From NCBI GenBank assembly GCA_942636505.2, contig CALOGB020000056.1, positions 310,001 to 374,000 of the forward strand: a DNA stretch of 64,000 nt, given 5' to 3'. The notes beneath the pieces are model-generated. The model saw nothing but the letters and a program-made list of their open reading frames with translations, had not been told where the DNA came from and made no database searches. The stretch comes from an uncultured bacterium. GTDB taxonomy: Bacteria; Pseudomonadota; Alphaproteobacteria; Sphingomonadales; Sphingomonadaceae. Below are positions 18,855 to 27,299 of this stretch, piece after piece; positions within the stretch are counted from its first letter, which is position 1; each line of letters opens with the position of its first letter. A program made the translations under genes and the position numbers.

Positions 18855-19792
18855 TCGGCACCGGCTTCATCTACGGCGTCGCCGGCCTGATGTTCGCGGC
18901 ATTCGCGATCCTGAGCGCGACCGATCGCGCCAACCCGAAGCGCTTCGGCAACGCTGCGTTCTACGCGGTGCTGGCGATCAGCTTCCTGCTTGGTGGAAAG
19001 CTCGGTGATGTCGGCAACGGCGTTCTCGTCCTGGCGCTCGTGGCGATCGCCGGATCGGGCGCGATGGGGCGGGGCGGGCGTGCCACTACCACACTCGACG
19101 AGCGCCGCGCCGAAGCTACCCGGCTCGGCAACCGGATATTCCTCCCCGCGCTGATCATTCCTGCGGCAGCGCTCGGCGGAACGGTCCTTTTCCGCGCAGT
19201 CCCGAGTCTCGTCGACCCCAAGCAAGCGACGCTCGTCGCGCTAACCTGCGGCGTCCTGATCGCGCTGGTCACGATGCAACTCTGGTTCCGCCCCCGCGTC
19301 GCCACGCCGCTTGCCGAGGGTGTCAGGCTCATGGACGCAATCGGCTGGGCCGCCGTGCTACCCCAGATGCTGGCGAGCCTGGGCGCAGTGTTCGCGCTCG
19401 CCGGCGTCGGCGACGTCGTCGGCGGTCTGGCCGGTCACGCGATCCCGGAGGGCAGCCTGATCGGTGCAGTGCTCGCCTATACGCTCGGCATGGCGCTGTT
19501 CACGATGATCATGGGCAACGCGTTCGCGGCGTTCCCGGTGATGGCCGCGGCGATCGGCATCCCGCTGCTCGTGCGCCATTACGGCGGCGACCCGGCGGTG
19601 GTCGCGGCGATCGGCATGCTCAGCGGGTTCTGCGGCACGCTGATGACGCCGATGGCGGCGAACTTCAATCTCGTGCCCGCCGCGTTGCTCGATCTCAAGG
19701 ACAAGAACGCGGTCATCCGCGCGCAAATACCGACCGCATTGCCGCTGCTCGCGGTCAACATCGGCTTGCTCTACTGGCTGGGCTTCCGCTGA
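18851..19792 (+). CDS. DUF979 family integral membrane protein
   Basis: 314 residues with about nine hydrophobic helices. Family-like segments are FLLGGKLGDVGNGVLVLALV, GNRIFLPALIIPAAALGG and GMLSGFCGTLMTPMAANFNL. It is the partner of the preceding DUF969 protein and is translationally coupled to it by a four-base overlap. The 3' end overlaps the convergent cupin gene by 22 bp. I infer a transporter complex; no substrate motif is recognisable. Confidence 0.78.
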   Translation: MIGTGFIYGVAGLMFAAFAILSATDRANPKRFGNAAFYAVLAISFLLGGKLGDVGNGVLVLALVAIAGSGAMGRGGRATTTLDERRAEATRLGNRIFLPALIIPAAALGGTVLFRAVPSLVDPKQATLVALTCGVLIALVTMQLWFRPRVATPLAEGVRLMDAIGWAAVLPQMLASLGAVFALAGVGDVVGGLAGHAIPEGSLIGAVLAYTLGMALFTMIMGNAFAAFPVMAAAIGIPLLVRHYGGDPAVVAAIGMLSGFCGTLMTPMAANFNLVPAALLDLKDKNAVIRAQIPTALPLLAVNIGLLYWLGFR

Positions 19793-20262
19793 CCTGACGT
19801 CCGGATCTTCGTCCCGAGCATCACCAGCTTGCCATCGATCCCGAACCAGTGCGGCGTCCCCGCCGGGATCAGGAACACGTCGCCGACCGCAAGCTTCCGC
19901 GTCGTGCCACCCTCGATCCGGTCGCCTTCGACCAGCCCCGGAAAGCGCAGCTTCGGCGCGACCAGCGTACCGCCCGAGACGAGCGTCCCCGATCCCGCCA
20001 TCACGGTCGCGTATTCGGCCTCGTCCGGATGCACCGCAGGTTTGCCCGGCGCCTTCCAATATTCGAGCGAGGCGCTCGTCCCGTCCGCCTGTACCAGCGG
20101 CGCCATGGCGAACCCCTGGCCCGGTTTCATCGTCTTCTCGAGCGCAACGATCCGCGCGCGAACGTCGGGTGATGCAGCAAAGCTCGTCGGATCGCCTGCA
20201 GTCTGTGCGGGCAGGGAGGAGGTTGCGCCAATAGCTAGCACGACCGCAAGCAAAGGCCGCAT
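19771..20262 (-). CDS. Secreted cupin-domain protein
   Basis: 163 residues. The signal peptide is MRPLLAVVLAIGATSSLPAQ. A single cupin barrel follows: HPDEAEYATVMAGSGTLVSGG is motif 1 (His, Glu, Glu ligands), and GDVFLIPAGTPHWFG is motif 2 (His ligand). The domain would bind a divalent metal and a small carboxylate or sugar. The ATG overlaps the stop of the upstream oxidoreductase, so it is the last gene of an esterase-oxidoreductase-cupin operon. The exact reaction is unknown. Confidence 0.78.
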   Translation of the reverse strand: MRPLLAVVLAIGATSSLPAQTAGDPTSFAASPDVRARIVALEKTMKPGQGFAMAPLVQADGTSASLEYWKAPGKPAVHPDEAEYATVMAGSGTLVSGGTLVAPKLRFPGLVEGDRIEGGTTRKLAVGDVFLIPAGTPHWFGIDGKLVMLGTKIRTSGQRKPSQ

Positions 20263-21359
20263 CACAGCTTCACCGTCCGGCCTTCGCGCACCGACCGATA
20301 GATCGCCTCGACGATGCGCATGTCGCGCAAGCCCTCTTCGCCCGAGACGATAGGCTCGCGCCCGTCGAGAATGCATTCCGCCAGATGATCGAGTTGCCCC
20401 GCGAACTGCGTCTTGCCGGGGCCGGGCGGGGGGCTGGTGATCGCGGTCTCGCGACCGTCGCGCCCGGTCCACATCTTGTTGCCGTCATAGCGCGTCGCCG
20501 GCTCCAGCTCGATGCGCCCCTTGTCGCCCATCAGCAGGATATGGTTCTGGTTGGCGCTGTACATCGACTGACAGCCGGCGATCGCGCCCGACGGGAATTC
20601 GAGCGTCCATTCGATCATGTCCTCGACCTCGCGAAACCGCGGATCGCGTCGGTCGGTGGACTCACGCGCGGTGACCGCGATCGGCTCCTCGCCGGTCATG
20701 TAGCGCGCGGCCTGAAGACTGTAGATGCCCATGTCCATCAGCGACCCGCCACCGGACAATGCGCGCTTCAGCCGCCACTTGTTCGGATCACCCTGGACGA
20801 AACCATGCTCCGAACGGACGTAGCGGATCTTGCCTGCCGCACCGGACTTGGCGAGCCGCATCGCCTCCAGGTTGAACGGCTCGAAGTGGCAGCGATAACC
20901 GATCATCAGCTTCTTGCCCGCGGTCTTGCACGCCCGGATCATCGCCTCGCATTCGGCGACCGAGATCGCCATCGGCTTCTCGCACATGACGTGCTTGCCG
21001 GCCTTCGCCGCGCGAATGGTGTATTCGGCATGCATCGAATTGGGCAGGCAGACATAGACGATGTCGACGTCCGGATTGTCGCGGATGCGGTCGAAATCGG
21101 CGTAGGTATAGATCGACCGCTCGGGCACGTCGTATTTAGCCGCGGTCGCGAGCGCCTTGGTCCGGTCTCCGCTAACCAGCGCCGTCACGCGCGAATGCTC
21201 GCAATTGACGAACTGCGGCAGGATCGTCTGCAACCCGTAATAGCCGAGCCCGATGATCGCATAGCCGAACTTCCGATCGGGCGCCGCACGCGCCACGCCG
21301 CTCGATGTGGCGGCCAGGGTTGCCGCAGCGACCAGGAGATCACGCCTGCCGAATTCCAT
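20262..21359 (-). CDS. Tat-exported Gfo/Idh/MocA family oxidoreductase
   Basis: 365 residues. The N-terminus MEFGRRDLLVAAATLAATSS has a twin-arginine motif, as in periplasmic glucose-fructose oxidoreductase. The Rossmann motif is AIIGLGYYG, and the dehydrogenase signature is CEKPMAIS, with the substrate-side GGGSLMDMGIYSLQAARYM typical of the family. It would use a tightly bound NAD(P) on a sugar or sugar derivative. The start has AAAGGAAC upstream and overlaps the esterase stop (ATGA). Confidence 0.86.
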   Translation of the reverse strand: MEFGRRDLLVAAATLAATSSGVARAAPDRKFGYAIIGLGYYGLQTILPQFVNCEHSRVTALVSGDRTKALATAAKYDVPERSIYTYADFDRIRDNPDVDIVYVCLPNSMHAEYTIRAAKAGKHVMCEKPMAISVAECEAMIRACKTAGKKLMIGYRCHFEPFNLEAMRLAKSGAAGKIRYVRSEHGFVQGDPNKWRLKRALSGGGSLMDMGIYSLQAARYMTGEEPIAVTARESTDRRDPRFREVEDMIEWTLEFPSGAIAGCQSMYSANQNHILLMGDKGRIELEPATRYDGNKMWTGRDGRETAITSPPPGPGKTQFAGQLDHLAECILDGREPIVSGEEGLRDMRIVEAIYRSVREGRTVKL

Positions 21360-22243
21360 CAGGGTTCCTTTCGAGAAACTGGGGGCATCTTTGCCGATCC
21401 GCGCGGAATGAGCCAGCCGCCATCGGCAAGCCAGTCCGCCAGCCGATCGGGCCAGTGCTGGATCGAGATGCGCTCCGACCGCGTGCCGAGATTGAACGCA
21501 TGATCGGTGTCCGCGTAAAGGTGCAACTCCGCCGAAACGCCCGCGCTGCGGAGCTGCGAATACAGCGTCATCGCCGATGTCGCGCAGCACTGGTCGAGCG
21601 AGCCCGCAACGAGGAATGCCGGCGGCGCGTTTACGACGGCCTTGGCCGGCGTGCCAAGTGGCCCCGGATAGACGAGTACCTGGAAGTCCGGTCGTGCGCT
21701 CACCCCATCGATTGCGTCCACCGGCGTCTGCGCCGGCGCGGGGTTGTCGGCGATGAGTGACACGAGTTCGCCGCCTGCCGAAAAGCCCATCACGCCGATC
21801 CGGGCGGGATCGATCGCGTAGTCGCTCGCATGCGCGCGGACCCACCGGACCGCGCGCCGCAGATCGGCCGCCGCGTCGCGCTCGATATCGTACGATGAAT
21901 CCGGATCACGCGCGAGGCGGTATTTCAGCACGAACGTCGTGACTCCGTAGCGGTTGAGCGCCTTCGCGGGCACTTCGCCCTCGTTGATCCACACCAGCAT
22001 GCGGTGACCGCCACCCGGCGCTATGATCACCGCGGCGCCGTTGGCATGGCTCGGGGCGGGGCGGTGGATCGTCAGCGTCGGGTTGTGGACGTTGCTGACA
22101 TAGCTGTCCTTCACCGTCTCGACTTCGGTCCGGCGCGCTTCCGATCCGGGCGCGCCGTTCGGCCAGAGCACCACGACGGGCGCCTGTTGCGCAGCGGCGG
22201 GCGCTGCAACCAGCATCAAGGCGAAAGCAACGCGTAGTGACAT
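21359..22243 (-). CDS. Secreted alpha/beta hydrolase, acetylesterase-like
   Basis: 294 residues. The signal peptide is MSLRVAFALMLVAAPAAAQ. The catalytic fold shows the oxyanion segment VIIAPGGGHRML, the nucleophile elbow GFSAGGEL, an Asp region in LVAGSLDQCC and the final His in DTDHAFNLG. The family includes carbohydrate de-acetylases and general esterases of the BD-FAE type. It is the first gene of the operon with the Gfo/Idh and cupin genes. An operator-like palindrome lies 66-87 bp upstream of its start. Confidence 0.82.
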   Translation of the reverse strand: MSLRVAFALMLVAAPAAAQQAPVVVLWPNGAPGSEARRTEVETVKDSYVSNVHNPTLTIHRPAPSHANGAAVIIAPGGGHRMLVWINEGEVPAKALNRYGVTTFVLKYRLARDPDSSYDIERDAAADLRRAVRWVRAHASDYAIDPARIGVMGFSAGGELVSLIADNPAPAQTPVDAIDGVSARPDFQVLVYPGPLGTPAKAVVNAPPAFLVAGSLDQCCATSAMTLYSQLRSAGVSAELHLYADTDHAFNLGTRSERISIQHWPDRLADWLADGGWLIPRGSAKMPPVSRKEP

Positions 22244-22308
22244 CAACGACCCTCGACCGCACTCCTGCGCGAGTACTGCCACCGAGTGTCGGCCTTGTCG
22301 GCCGGCTT

Positions 22309-22330
22309 GGCTATTACGACCTTCGTCGTG
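22309..22330. promoter_or_regulatory. Operator-like palindrome, copy 1 (upstream of esterase operon)
   Basis: The sequence GGCTATTACGACCTTCGTCG continues TG. The core ACGACC-TT-CGTCGT is an imperfect inverted repeat. It matches copy 2 (22964-22985) at 20 of 22 positions. It overlaps the last codons of gntK and lies upstream of the esterase operon. The binding protein is unknown. Confidence 0.5.
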
Positions 22331-22901
22331 CGTTCTCAGCCCCGCCAGACATCTCGCGTCCGATCCACGCGAGCGCTTCGGCGCAAAGCCGATCGGGCGC
22401 ATCTTCCGCATCAAGCGTGACGGCGCGCTCGTCGGGACCCAGTTCTTCCAGGGTATCGAGCTGACTCGCGAGCAGGCTGGCGGGCATGTAATGGTCCGCA
22501 CGGTGGACCAGCCGCCGGGCGAGTTCGCCACTGTCCTTCGTATCGAGAAACACGAACAGCAACGGCATGGCGACGGCATCCGCCAGTCGATCGCGATAGG
22601 CCCGCTTCAACGCCGAACACGCTGCGACCGCGGTACCATCCGTCCTAGCGGCATCGTGCAACCCGGCCGCGATCCGGTCGAGCCAAGGCCAGCGATCCTG
22701 ATCGTCGAGCGGCTGGCCCGACCGCATCTTCGCGACGCTGTCGGCACTGTGGAAGGCATCGCCTTCGAGGAATTCGCAGCGCAGACGCCGCGCAAGTTCG
22801 GCACCCAGTGTCGACTTGCCGCTGCCGCTGACGCCCATCACGATGATGGCATAGGGTAGCGCGTCGGCCGGATTGGGGATCGTTTCTGAGGAAGGAGGCA
22901 C
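22314..22901 (-). CDS. gntK: Gluconokinase
   Basis: 195 residues, phosphorylates gluconate to 6-phosphogluconate. The P-loop is GVSGSGKST (about residue 22). The GntK pattern continues with LEGDAFHSADSVAKMRSGQPLDDQDRWPWL in successive pieces, then CSALKRAYRDRL and HYMPASLLASQLDTLE. GTG 22901 is chosen because GGAGAG lies five bases upstream; a GTG at 22937 lacks a ribosome-binding site. It sits between the two operator-like palindromes and is divergent from the beta-helix glycosidase-like gene. Confidence 0.92.
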   Translation of the reverse strand: MPPSSETIPNPADALPYAIIVMGVSGSGKSTLGAELARRLRCEFLEGDAFHSADSVAKMRSGQPLDDQDRWPWLDRIAAGLHDAARTDGTAVAACSALKRAYRDRLADAVAMPLLFVFLDTKDSGELARRLVHRADHYMPASLLASQLDTLEELGPDERAVTLDAEDAPDRLCAEALAWIGREMSGGAENARRRS

Positions 22902-22963
22902 TGGCTCTCCATAAGCTGCGCGCGGTCGGTTCGTCACCGTCTATCGTCCGTGGACGCGGGATC

Positions 22964-22985
22964 GGCTACTACGACCTTGGTCGTG
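22964..22985. promoter_or_regulatory. Operator-like palindrome, copy 2 (gntK / beta-helix gene divergent region)
   Basis: GGCTACTACGACCTTGGTCG continues TG. The core ACGACC-TT-GGTCGT is a near-perfect inverted repeat. It lies 63 bp upstream of the gntK start and 87 bp upstream of the beta-helix gene, so it could control both. The repeat of copy 1 suggests one regulator for the whole cluster. Confidence 0.5.
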
Positions 22986-23071
22986 ATCGCCTATGGTCGC
23001 ATGCGCCACTACCTGCGGTGCAGACTGGCGGACATCGTCCGGTGCGTCCCACAACAATCTCGGGTGAGCCT

Positions 23072-26000
23072 GTGAAACTGACACTAGCGATCGCGCTTCT
23101 GGGGACGACCGTTCCAGCGTTTGCAGCACCCCGTTCGGCCTCTCCGTCTCAATCGGTATTTCTCACCGCACCGGCGGATCCGCGTGCGGTGACGGTTCGC
23201 GGGCGCGGTGACGGCCGAACAGACGATACCACCGCGATCCAGGCCGCGATCGATCGGGCGGCAAGCGCGAAGGGCGGTGAGGGCATCGTCTTCCTCCCCG
23301 CCGGCCGCTACCGCATTTCGCGGACAATCTTCGTTTGGCCCGGCGTGCGCGTGTTCGGCACGGGCAAGACGCGCCCCGTCATCACGCTCGGCGCGGCGAC
23401 CCCCGGTTTCCAGACCGGCGTGGCGAACATGCTGTTCTTCACCGGTTCGCGCGCCGACACACGCGCCGCACCGCCAAAGGTCCCGGTGCCACCGCCGACC
23501 AGCGTACCGTTCGACGCCACCATCGCCGACGCCAATTCGGGGACGTTCTACTCCGCGCTCAGCAACGTCGATTTCGAAATCGGCGACGGCAATCCCGCGG
23601 CGACCGCGGTCCGGTTCCACTTGGCGCAGCATGCATATCTGAGCCATGTCGACTTCCACATCGGCTCCGGGCTCGCCGGTATCTACCAGGTCGGCAATGT
23701 CGGGCAGGATCTGCGCTTCTTCGGCGGGCGCTACGGCATCCTCAGCGAGAAGACCTCGCCCGCATGGCAGTACACGCTGCTGGATTCGTCGTTCGATGGC
23801 CAGCGCGAGGCCGCGATCCGCGAGCATGAGGCGGGGCTGACGCTCGTCAACACCAGCATCGGCAACGTCCCCGTCGGGATCGAGATCGACCGCGGCTATG
23901 GCGACTGGCTATGGGGCCGCGACGTGCGGTTCGAGAACGTCTCGGACGCCGCCGTCGTCATCAGCAACGAGGACAATGTCTACACGCAGATCGGCTTCCA
24001 GGACGCCACTGCCAGCGCCGTGCCGATCTTCGCGCGGTTCCGTGACAGCGGGAAGACCGTGGCCGGGCAGGGCGCAAAATACCGGGTCAAGGCGTTCACC
24101 TACGGCCTGACGCTGCCGGGTCTCGGCGCGACGGGCAAGTACGAGACGCGTGTCGACGCCGCGACGATCCCGGCAATGCCCAAGCGGATACCGCCGGCGA
24201 TCCGCGCGCTGCCGCCCGTCTCGCAGTGGTTCGACGTGCGGAGCGCGGGCGCAAAGGGCGACGACGCGACCGACGACACCGCGGCGATCCAGCACGCGAT
24301 CGACACGCACCGCGTGGTCTATTTCCCGACCGGCTTCTACCGCGTTTCCGATACGCTCAAGCTGCGGCCCGACACGGTGCTGATCGGCCTGCATCCGGAC
24401 ATGACCCAGATCGTCCTGGCGGACGACATGCCGGCCTTCCGCGGCATCGGTGCCGCCAAGGGGCTGATCGAAAGCGCGAAGGGTGGCGCGGCGATCGTCT
24501 CTGGCATCGGCCTGACCACCGGCGGCATCAACCCGCGCGCGACCGCGTTGCTGTGGAAGGCGGGCGCGGACTCGCTGGTCGACGACGTCCGCTTCCACGG
24601 TGGCCACGGGACGGCCCGCGCCGACGGCAGCCGGATCGATCCGTACAACGCCGACCACACCGGCGACGCCGATCCGCGCAAGCGCTGGGACGGCCAATAT
24701 GCGAGCCTCTCGGTCACCGATGGCGGCGGCGGCACGTTCAACAATTTGTGGACCCCCAACACCTTCGCCGCCGCCGGCCTCCACGTCTCGAACACGAGCA
24801 CGCCAGGCCATGTGTACGAGATGTCCGCCGAGCATCACGCGCGCGCCGAGATCGTCCTGGACGGCGTCAAGAATTGGGAGTTCCTCGCGCCGCAAACCGA
24901 GGAAGAGGCGGGCGAGAGCCGCAACGCGCTGTCGCTCGAGGTTCGCAATTCGAGCAACATCCTGTTCGCGAACTATCACGCCTACCGCGTAACGCGGTCG
25001 CTCCAGCCGGCGCCATCGGCGGTGCGGATCTACAATTCCGACGATATCCGCTTCCGCAACGTGCATGTGAACGGCGAGAGCGGGCTGGCGTTCTGCGATG
25101 CGGAGGGTTGCGGCACCGACCTGCGCGCAAGCAAGTTCCCGTACGAGAACGCGATCCAGGACATGACCACTGGAGCGGAGGTGCGCGAACGCGAGTTCGC
25201 GGTGCTGGACGTGAAGCGCGGCGCCATGCCTATCGCTACGACCGCCGGTCCAGTCGTTCGCAAACTGGAAGACGGGTTCTACTCAATCGCCGGCGCAGCG
25301 GTGGATGCGAAGGGCAAGCTCTACTTCGTCGAGCATAATACTCACCGAATCTATGGCTGGACGGCGAGCGAGGGGCTGTCGGTCGCTGCCGACGCACCCG
25401 TCGATCCGGTCAATCTCGCGGTCGATCGTTCGGGTAACCTTATGGTGTTGTCGTGGGACGGCGCGGCGGGGACGGTCTACAGCATCAAGCCCGGCGATCC
25501 GGACGGCATCGCCGTGATCCCATCGACGCCGGTCGTCACGCACCGAGATGCGCGGGTAGCGCTACCCAGCAATTTCTGGGTCAATGGCGAGTTCAAGGAT
25601 CAGATCGATCCGACGACCTACCAGTTCACGACGCTCGGCGAGATGTTCGCGCGCGACATGGCCGTGCCCAAACCCCGCGAATACGTCTCGCTGGACGGTT
25701 CGCTGGTCCTGCCCGCGTATCGCACCGTCCAGCAGGGGCCGCCCAACCACCTCGGCTGGCGCTTCTCGGACGCACTCGACACCTACGGCTTCGTGAAGGC
25801 CAAGCTCGGCGAACGCGTGTTCGTCAGCAATGGCTCCGAAGCCAAGACGTATAGCGGGCTGGTCGGCGCCGGCGGCAGCGTCACGGATCTGAAGCCGTTC
25901 GCCAACCGCGGCGGTGAGAGCGTCGCGGTCGGACCGGACCGCCGCGTCTACCTCGCCAACGGCCAGGTGTTCGTCCACGACGCCGACGGTCGCGAGTCCG

Positions 26001-26107
26001 GACGGATCGACGTGCCCGAGCGCCCGCTGCAACTGATCTTCGGCGGCGCGAATGGGCGGACGCTGTTCATCCTGACGCACCACGCGCTCTACGCGGTCGA
26101 AACCTGA
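23072..26107 (+). CDS. Large secreted tandem beta-helix protein with C-terminal propeller-like domain (GH55/pectate-lyase-3 type)
   Basis: 1011 residues. GTG 23072 follows GGTGAG and begins a signal peptide (VKLTLAIALLGTTVPAFAA). Two domains of the pectate-lyase-superfamily type follow. The first has RGRGDGRTDDTTAIQAAID and FLPAGRYRIS; the second, from about residue 390, has WFDVRSAGAKGDDATDDTAA and YFPTGFYRVS. The duplicated helix recalls GH55 exo-beta-1,3-glucanases. Residues 740-1011 contain repeated VDAKGKLYFVEHNTHRIY and VDRSGNLMVLSWDG strands of an SMP-30/NHL-like propeller. The likely substrate is a polysaccharide, but which one is not determined. Confidence 0.75.
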   Translation: MKLTLAIALLGTTVPAFAAPRSASPSQSVFLTAPADPRAVTVRGRGDGRTDDTTAIQAAIDRAASAKGGEGIVFLPAGRYRISRTIFVWPGVRVFGTGKTRPVITLGAATPGFQTGVANMLFFTGSRADTRAAPPKVPVPPPTSVPFDATIADANSGTFYSALSNVDFEIGDGNPAATAVRFHLAQHAYLSHVDFHIGSGLAGIYQVGNVGQDLRFFGGRYGILSEKTSPAWQYTLLDSSFDGQREAAIREHEAGLTLVNTSIGNVPVGIEIDRGYGDWLWGRDVRFENVSDAAVVISNEDNVYTQIGFQDATASAVPIFARFRDSGKTVAGQGAKYRVKAFTYGLTLPGLGATGKYETRVDAATIPAMPKRIPPAIRALPPVSQWFDVRSAGAKGDDATDDTAAIQHAIDTHRVVYFPTGFYRVSDTLKLRPDTVLIGLHPDMTQIVLADDMPAFRGIGAAKGLIESAKGGAAIVSGIGLTTGGINPRATALLWKAGADSLVDDVRFHGGHGTARADGSRIDPYNADHTGDADPRKRWDGQYASLSVTDGGGGTFNNLWTPNTFAAAGLHVSNTSTPGHVYEMSAEHHARAEIVLDGVKNWEFLAPQTEEEAGESRNALSLEVRNSSNILFANYHAYRVTRSLQPAPSAVRIYNSDDIRFRNVHVNGESGLAFCDAEGCGTDLRASKFPYENAIQDMTTGAEVREREFAVLDVKRGAMPIATTAGPVVRKLEDGFYSIAGAAVDAKGKLYFVEHNTHRIYGWTASEGLSVAADAPVDPVNLAVDRSGNLMVLSWDGAAGTVYSIKPGDPDGIAVIPSTPVVTHRDARVALPSNFWVNGEFKDQIDPTTYQFTTLGEMFARDMAVPKPREYVSLDGSLVLPAYRTVQQGPPNHLGWRFSDALDTYGFVKAKLGERVFVSNGSEAKTYSGLVGAGGSVTDLKPFANRGGESVAVGPDRRVYLANGQVFVHDADGRESGRIDVPERPLQLIFGGANGRTLFILTHHALYAVET

Positions 26108-26174
26108 GCCGCGTTCGTTGCCTCGGTGGCACCGCTGACGCATGACACGCGCCGATAGCTACAAAGGAACGGGC

Positions 26175-27284
26175 ATGACCGACTGGACCACGACACGACG
26201 GTCGGCCCTGACCGCGATGGCGGCTACGATCGCTTTCCCCGCGGTCGCGGCCGGCGGCGGTAAGCGGTCGGTACGGCTGATCGCCGGCACCTACGCCCGC
26301 GAAGGCGGCAAGGGCGTGTATCCGATCTCGTTCGACCCGGATCGCGACACATGGCAGGTCGGCACGCCGGTATCGGGGATCGACGACGCGTCGTTCGGCG
26401 TCGGCGGCCCGGGCGGTGCGTATTACTTCGTCCGTGAGAAGGCCGCGGGCGAGATCGCTGTCTACGCGCCGGACTGGTCGCACCGCGGCACGGCCGCCAC
26501 GTCGGGCGCCGACCCATGTTACGTCGCGATCGACCGCGCCAGTGCCTGCCTCGCGGTCGCCAATTATTCGAGCGGCAGCGTCGCGTTCCACCGCCTCGAC
26601 GCGCGCAATGGCGTGCCAGGCGAGCCGGTCGTGTTCCGTCACACGGGGCATGGCCCGAACAAGGCCCGGCAGGAGGCGCCGCACGCCCATTGGGTCGGCT
26701 TCAGCCCGGATCGCCGATGGCTGCATTCGGTCGATCTGGGGACGGACACGATCTTCGCCTATCGCTTCGATCCACGTGCGCGCTCACTGGCCGAGCCGGT
26801 CGCGGCATGGCGTGCGCCGCCGGGCGCGGGGCCGCGCCATCTCGTCCACCATCCCCGCCGCCCGCTCGCCTACGTCGTGTGCGAACTGTCCAACACGGTC
26901 ATCATGCTCGCCGCCCGCGCAGACGGCAGTTTCGCGACCCGGCATACGGTCTCGACGTTGCCAAGCGGGTATGAGGGCGCCTCGCAGGCCGCGCATATCG
27001 CGATCGACCAGGCCGGGCGGCGGCTCTACGTCTCGAACCGCGGCCATGACAGCGTCGCCGTCTTCGCGCTCGACGCCTCAGGCGTGCCGAGCCTGCTCCA
27101 GCATATCCCCAGCGGCGGCAAGTGGCCGCGGTTCCTGCTGGTTCTCGAAGCGCAACGCCGTGTCCTCGTCGGCAACGAGCGATCAGGCACGCTGGTGATC
27201 TTCAGGATCGAACCCGATGGCCGACTGACCTCAACCGGACAGACGTTGTCTGTGCCCGGCGTGGTCTTCGTCGGCGGGATCTAG
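26175..27284 (+). CDS. Lactonase family protein (6-phosphogluconolactonase-like seven-bladed propeller)
   Basis: 369 residues. A Tat-like leader (TTRRSALTAMAATIAFPAVA) precedes a beta-propeller with repeated ...VAIDRASACLAVANYSSGSV..., HAHWVGFSPDRRWLHSVDLG and AHIAIDQAGRRLYVSNRGHD motifs, typical of the Pgl/YbhE family. It would hydrolyse a sugar lactone in the periplasm, consistent with the Gfo/Idh oxidoreductase and gluconokinase nearby. ATG 26175 follows AAAGGAAC. It starts 67 bp after the beta-helix gene and may be co-transcribed with it. Confidence 0.85.
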   Translation: MTDWTTTRRSALTAMAATIAFPAVAAGGGKRSVRLIAGTYAREGGKGVYPISFDPDRDTWQVGTPVSGIDDASFGVGGPGGAYYFVREKAAGEIAVYAPDWSHRGTAATSGADPCYVAIDRASACLAVANYSSGSVAFHRLDARNGVPGEPVVFRHTGHGPNKARQEAPHAHWVGFSPDRRWLHSVDLGTDTIFAYRFDPRARSLAEPVAAWRAPPGAGPRHLVHHPRRPLAYVVCELSNTVIMLAARADGSFATRHTVSTLPSGYEGASQAAHIAIDQAGRRLYVSNRGHDSVAVFALDASGVPSLLQHIPSGGKWPRFLLVLEAQRRVLVGNERSGTLVIFRIEPDGRLTSTGQTLSVPGVVFVGGI

Positions 27285-27299
27285 CACGCGTCCGCTAGT

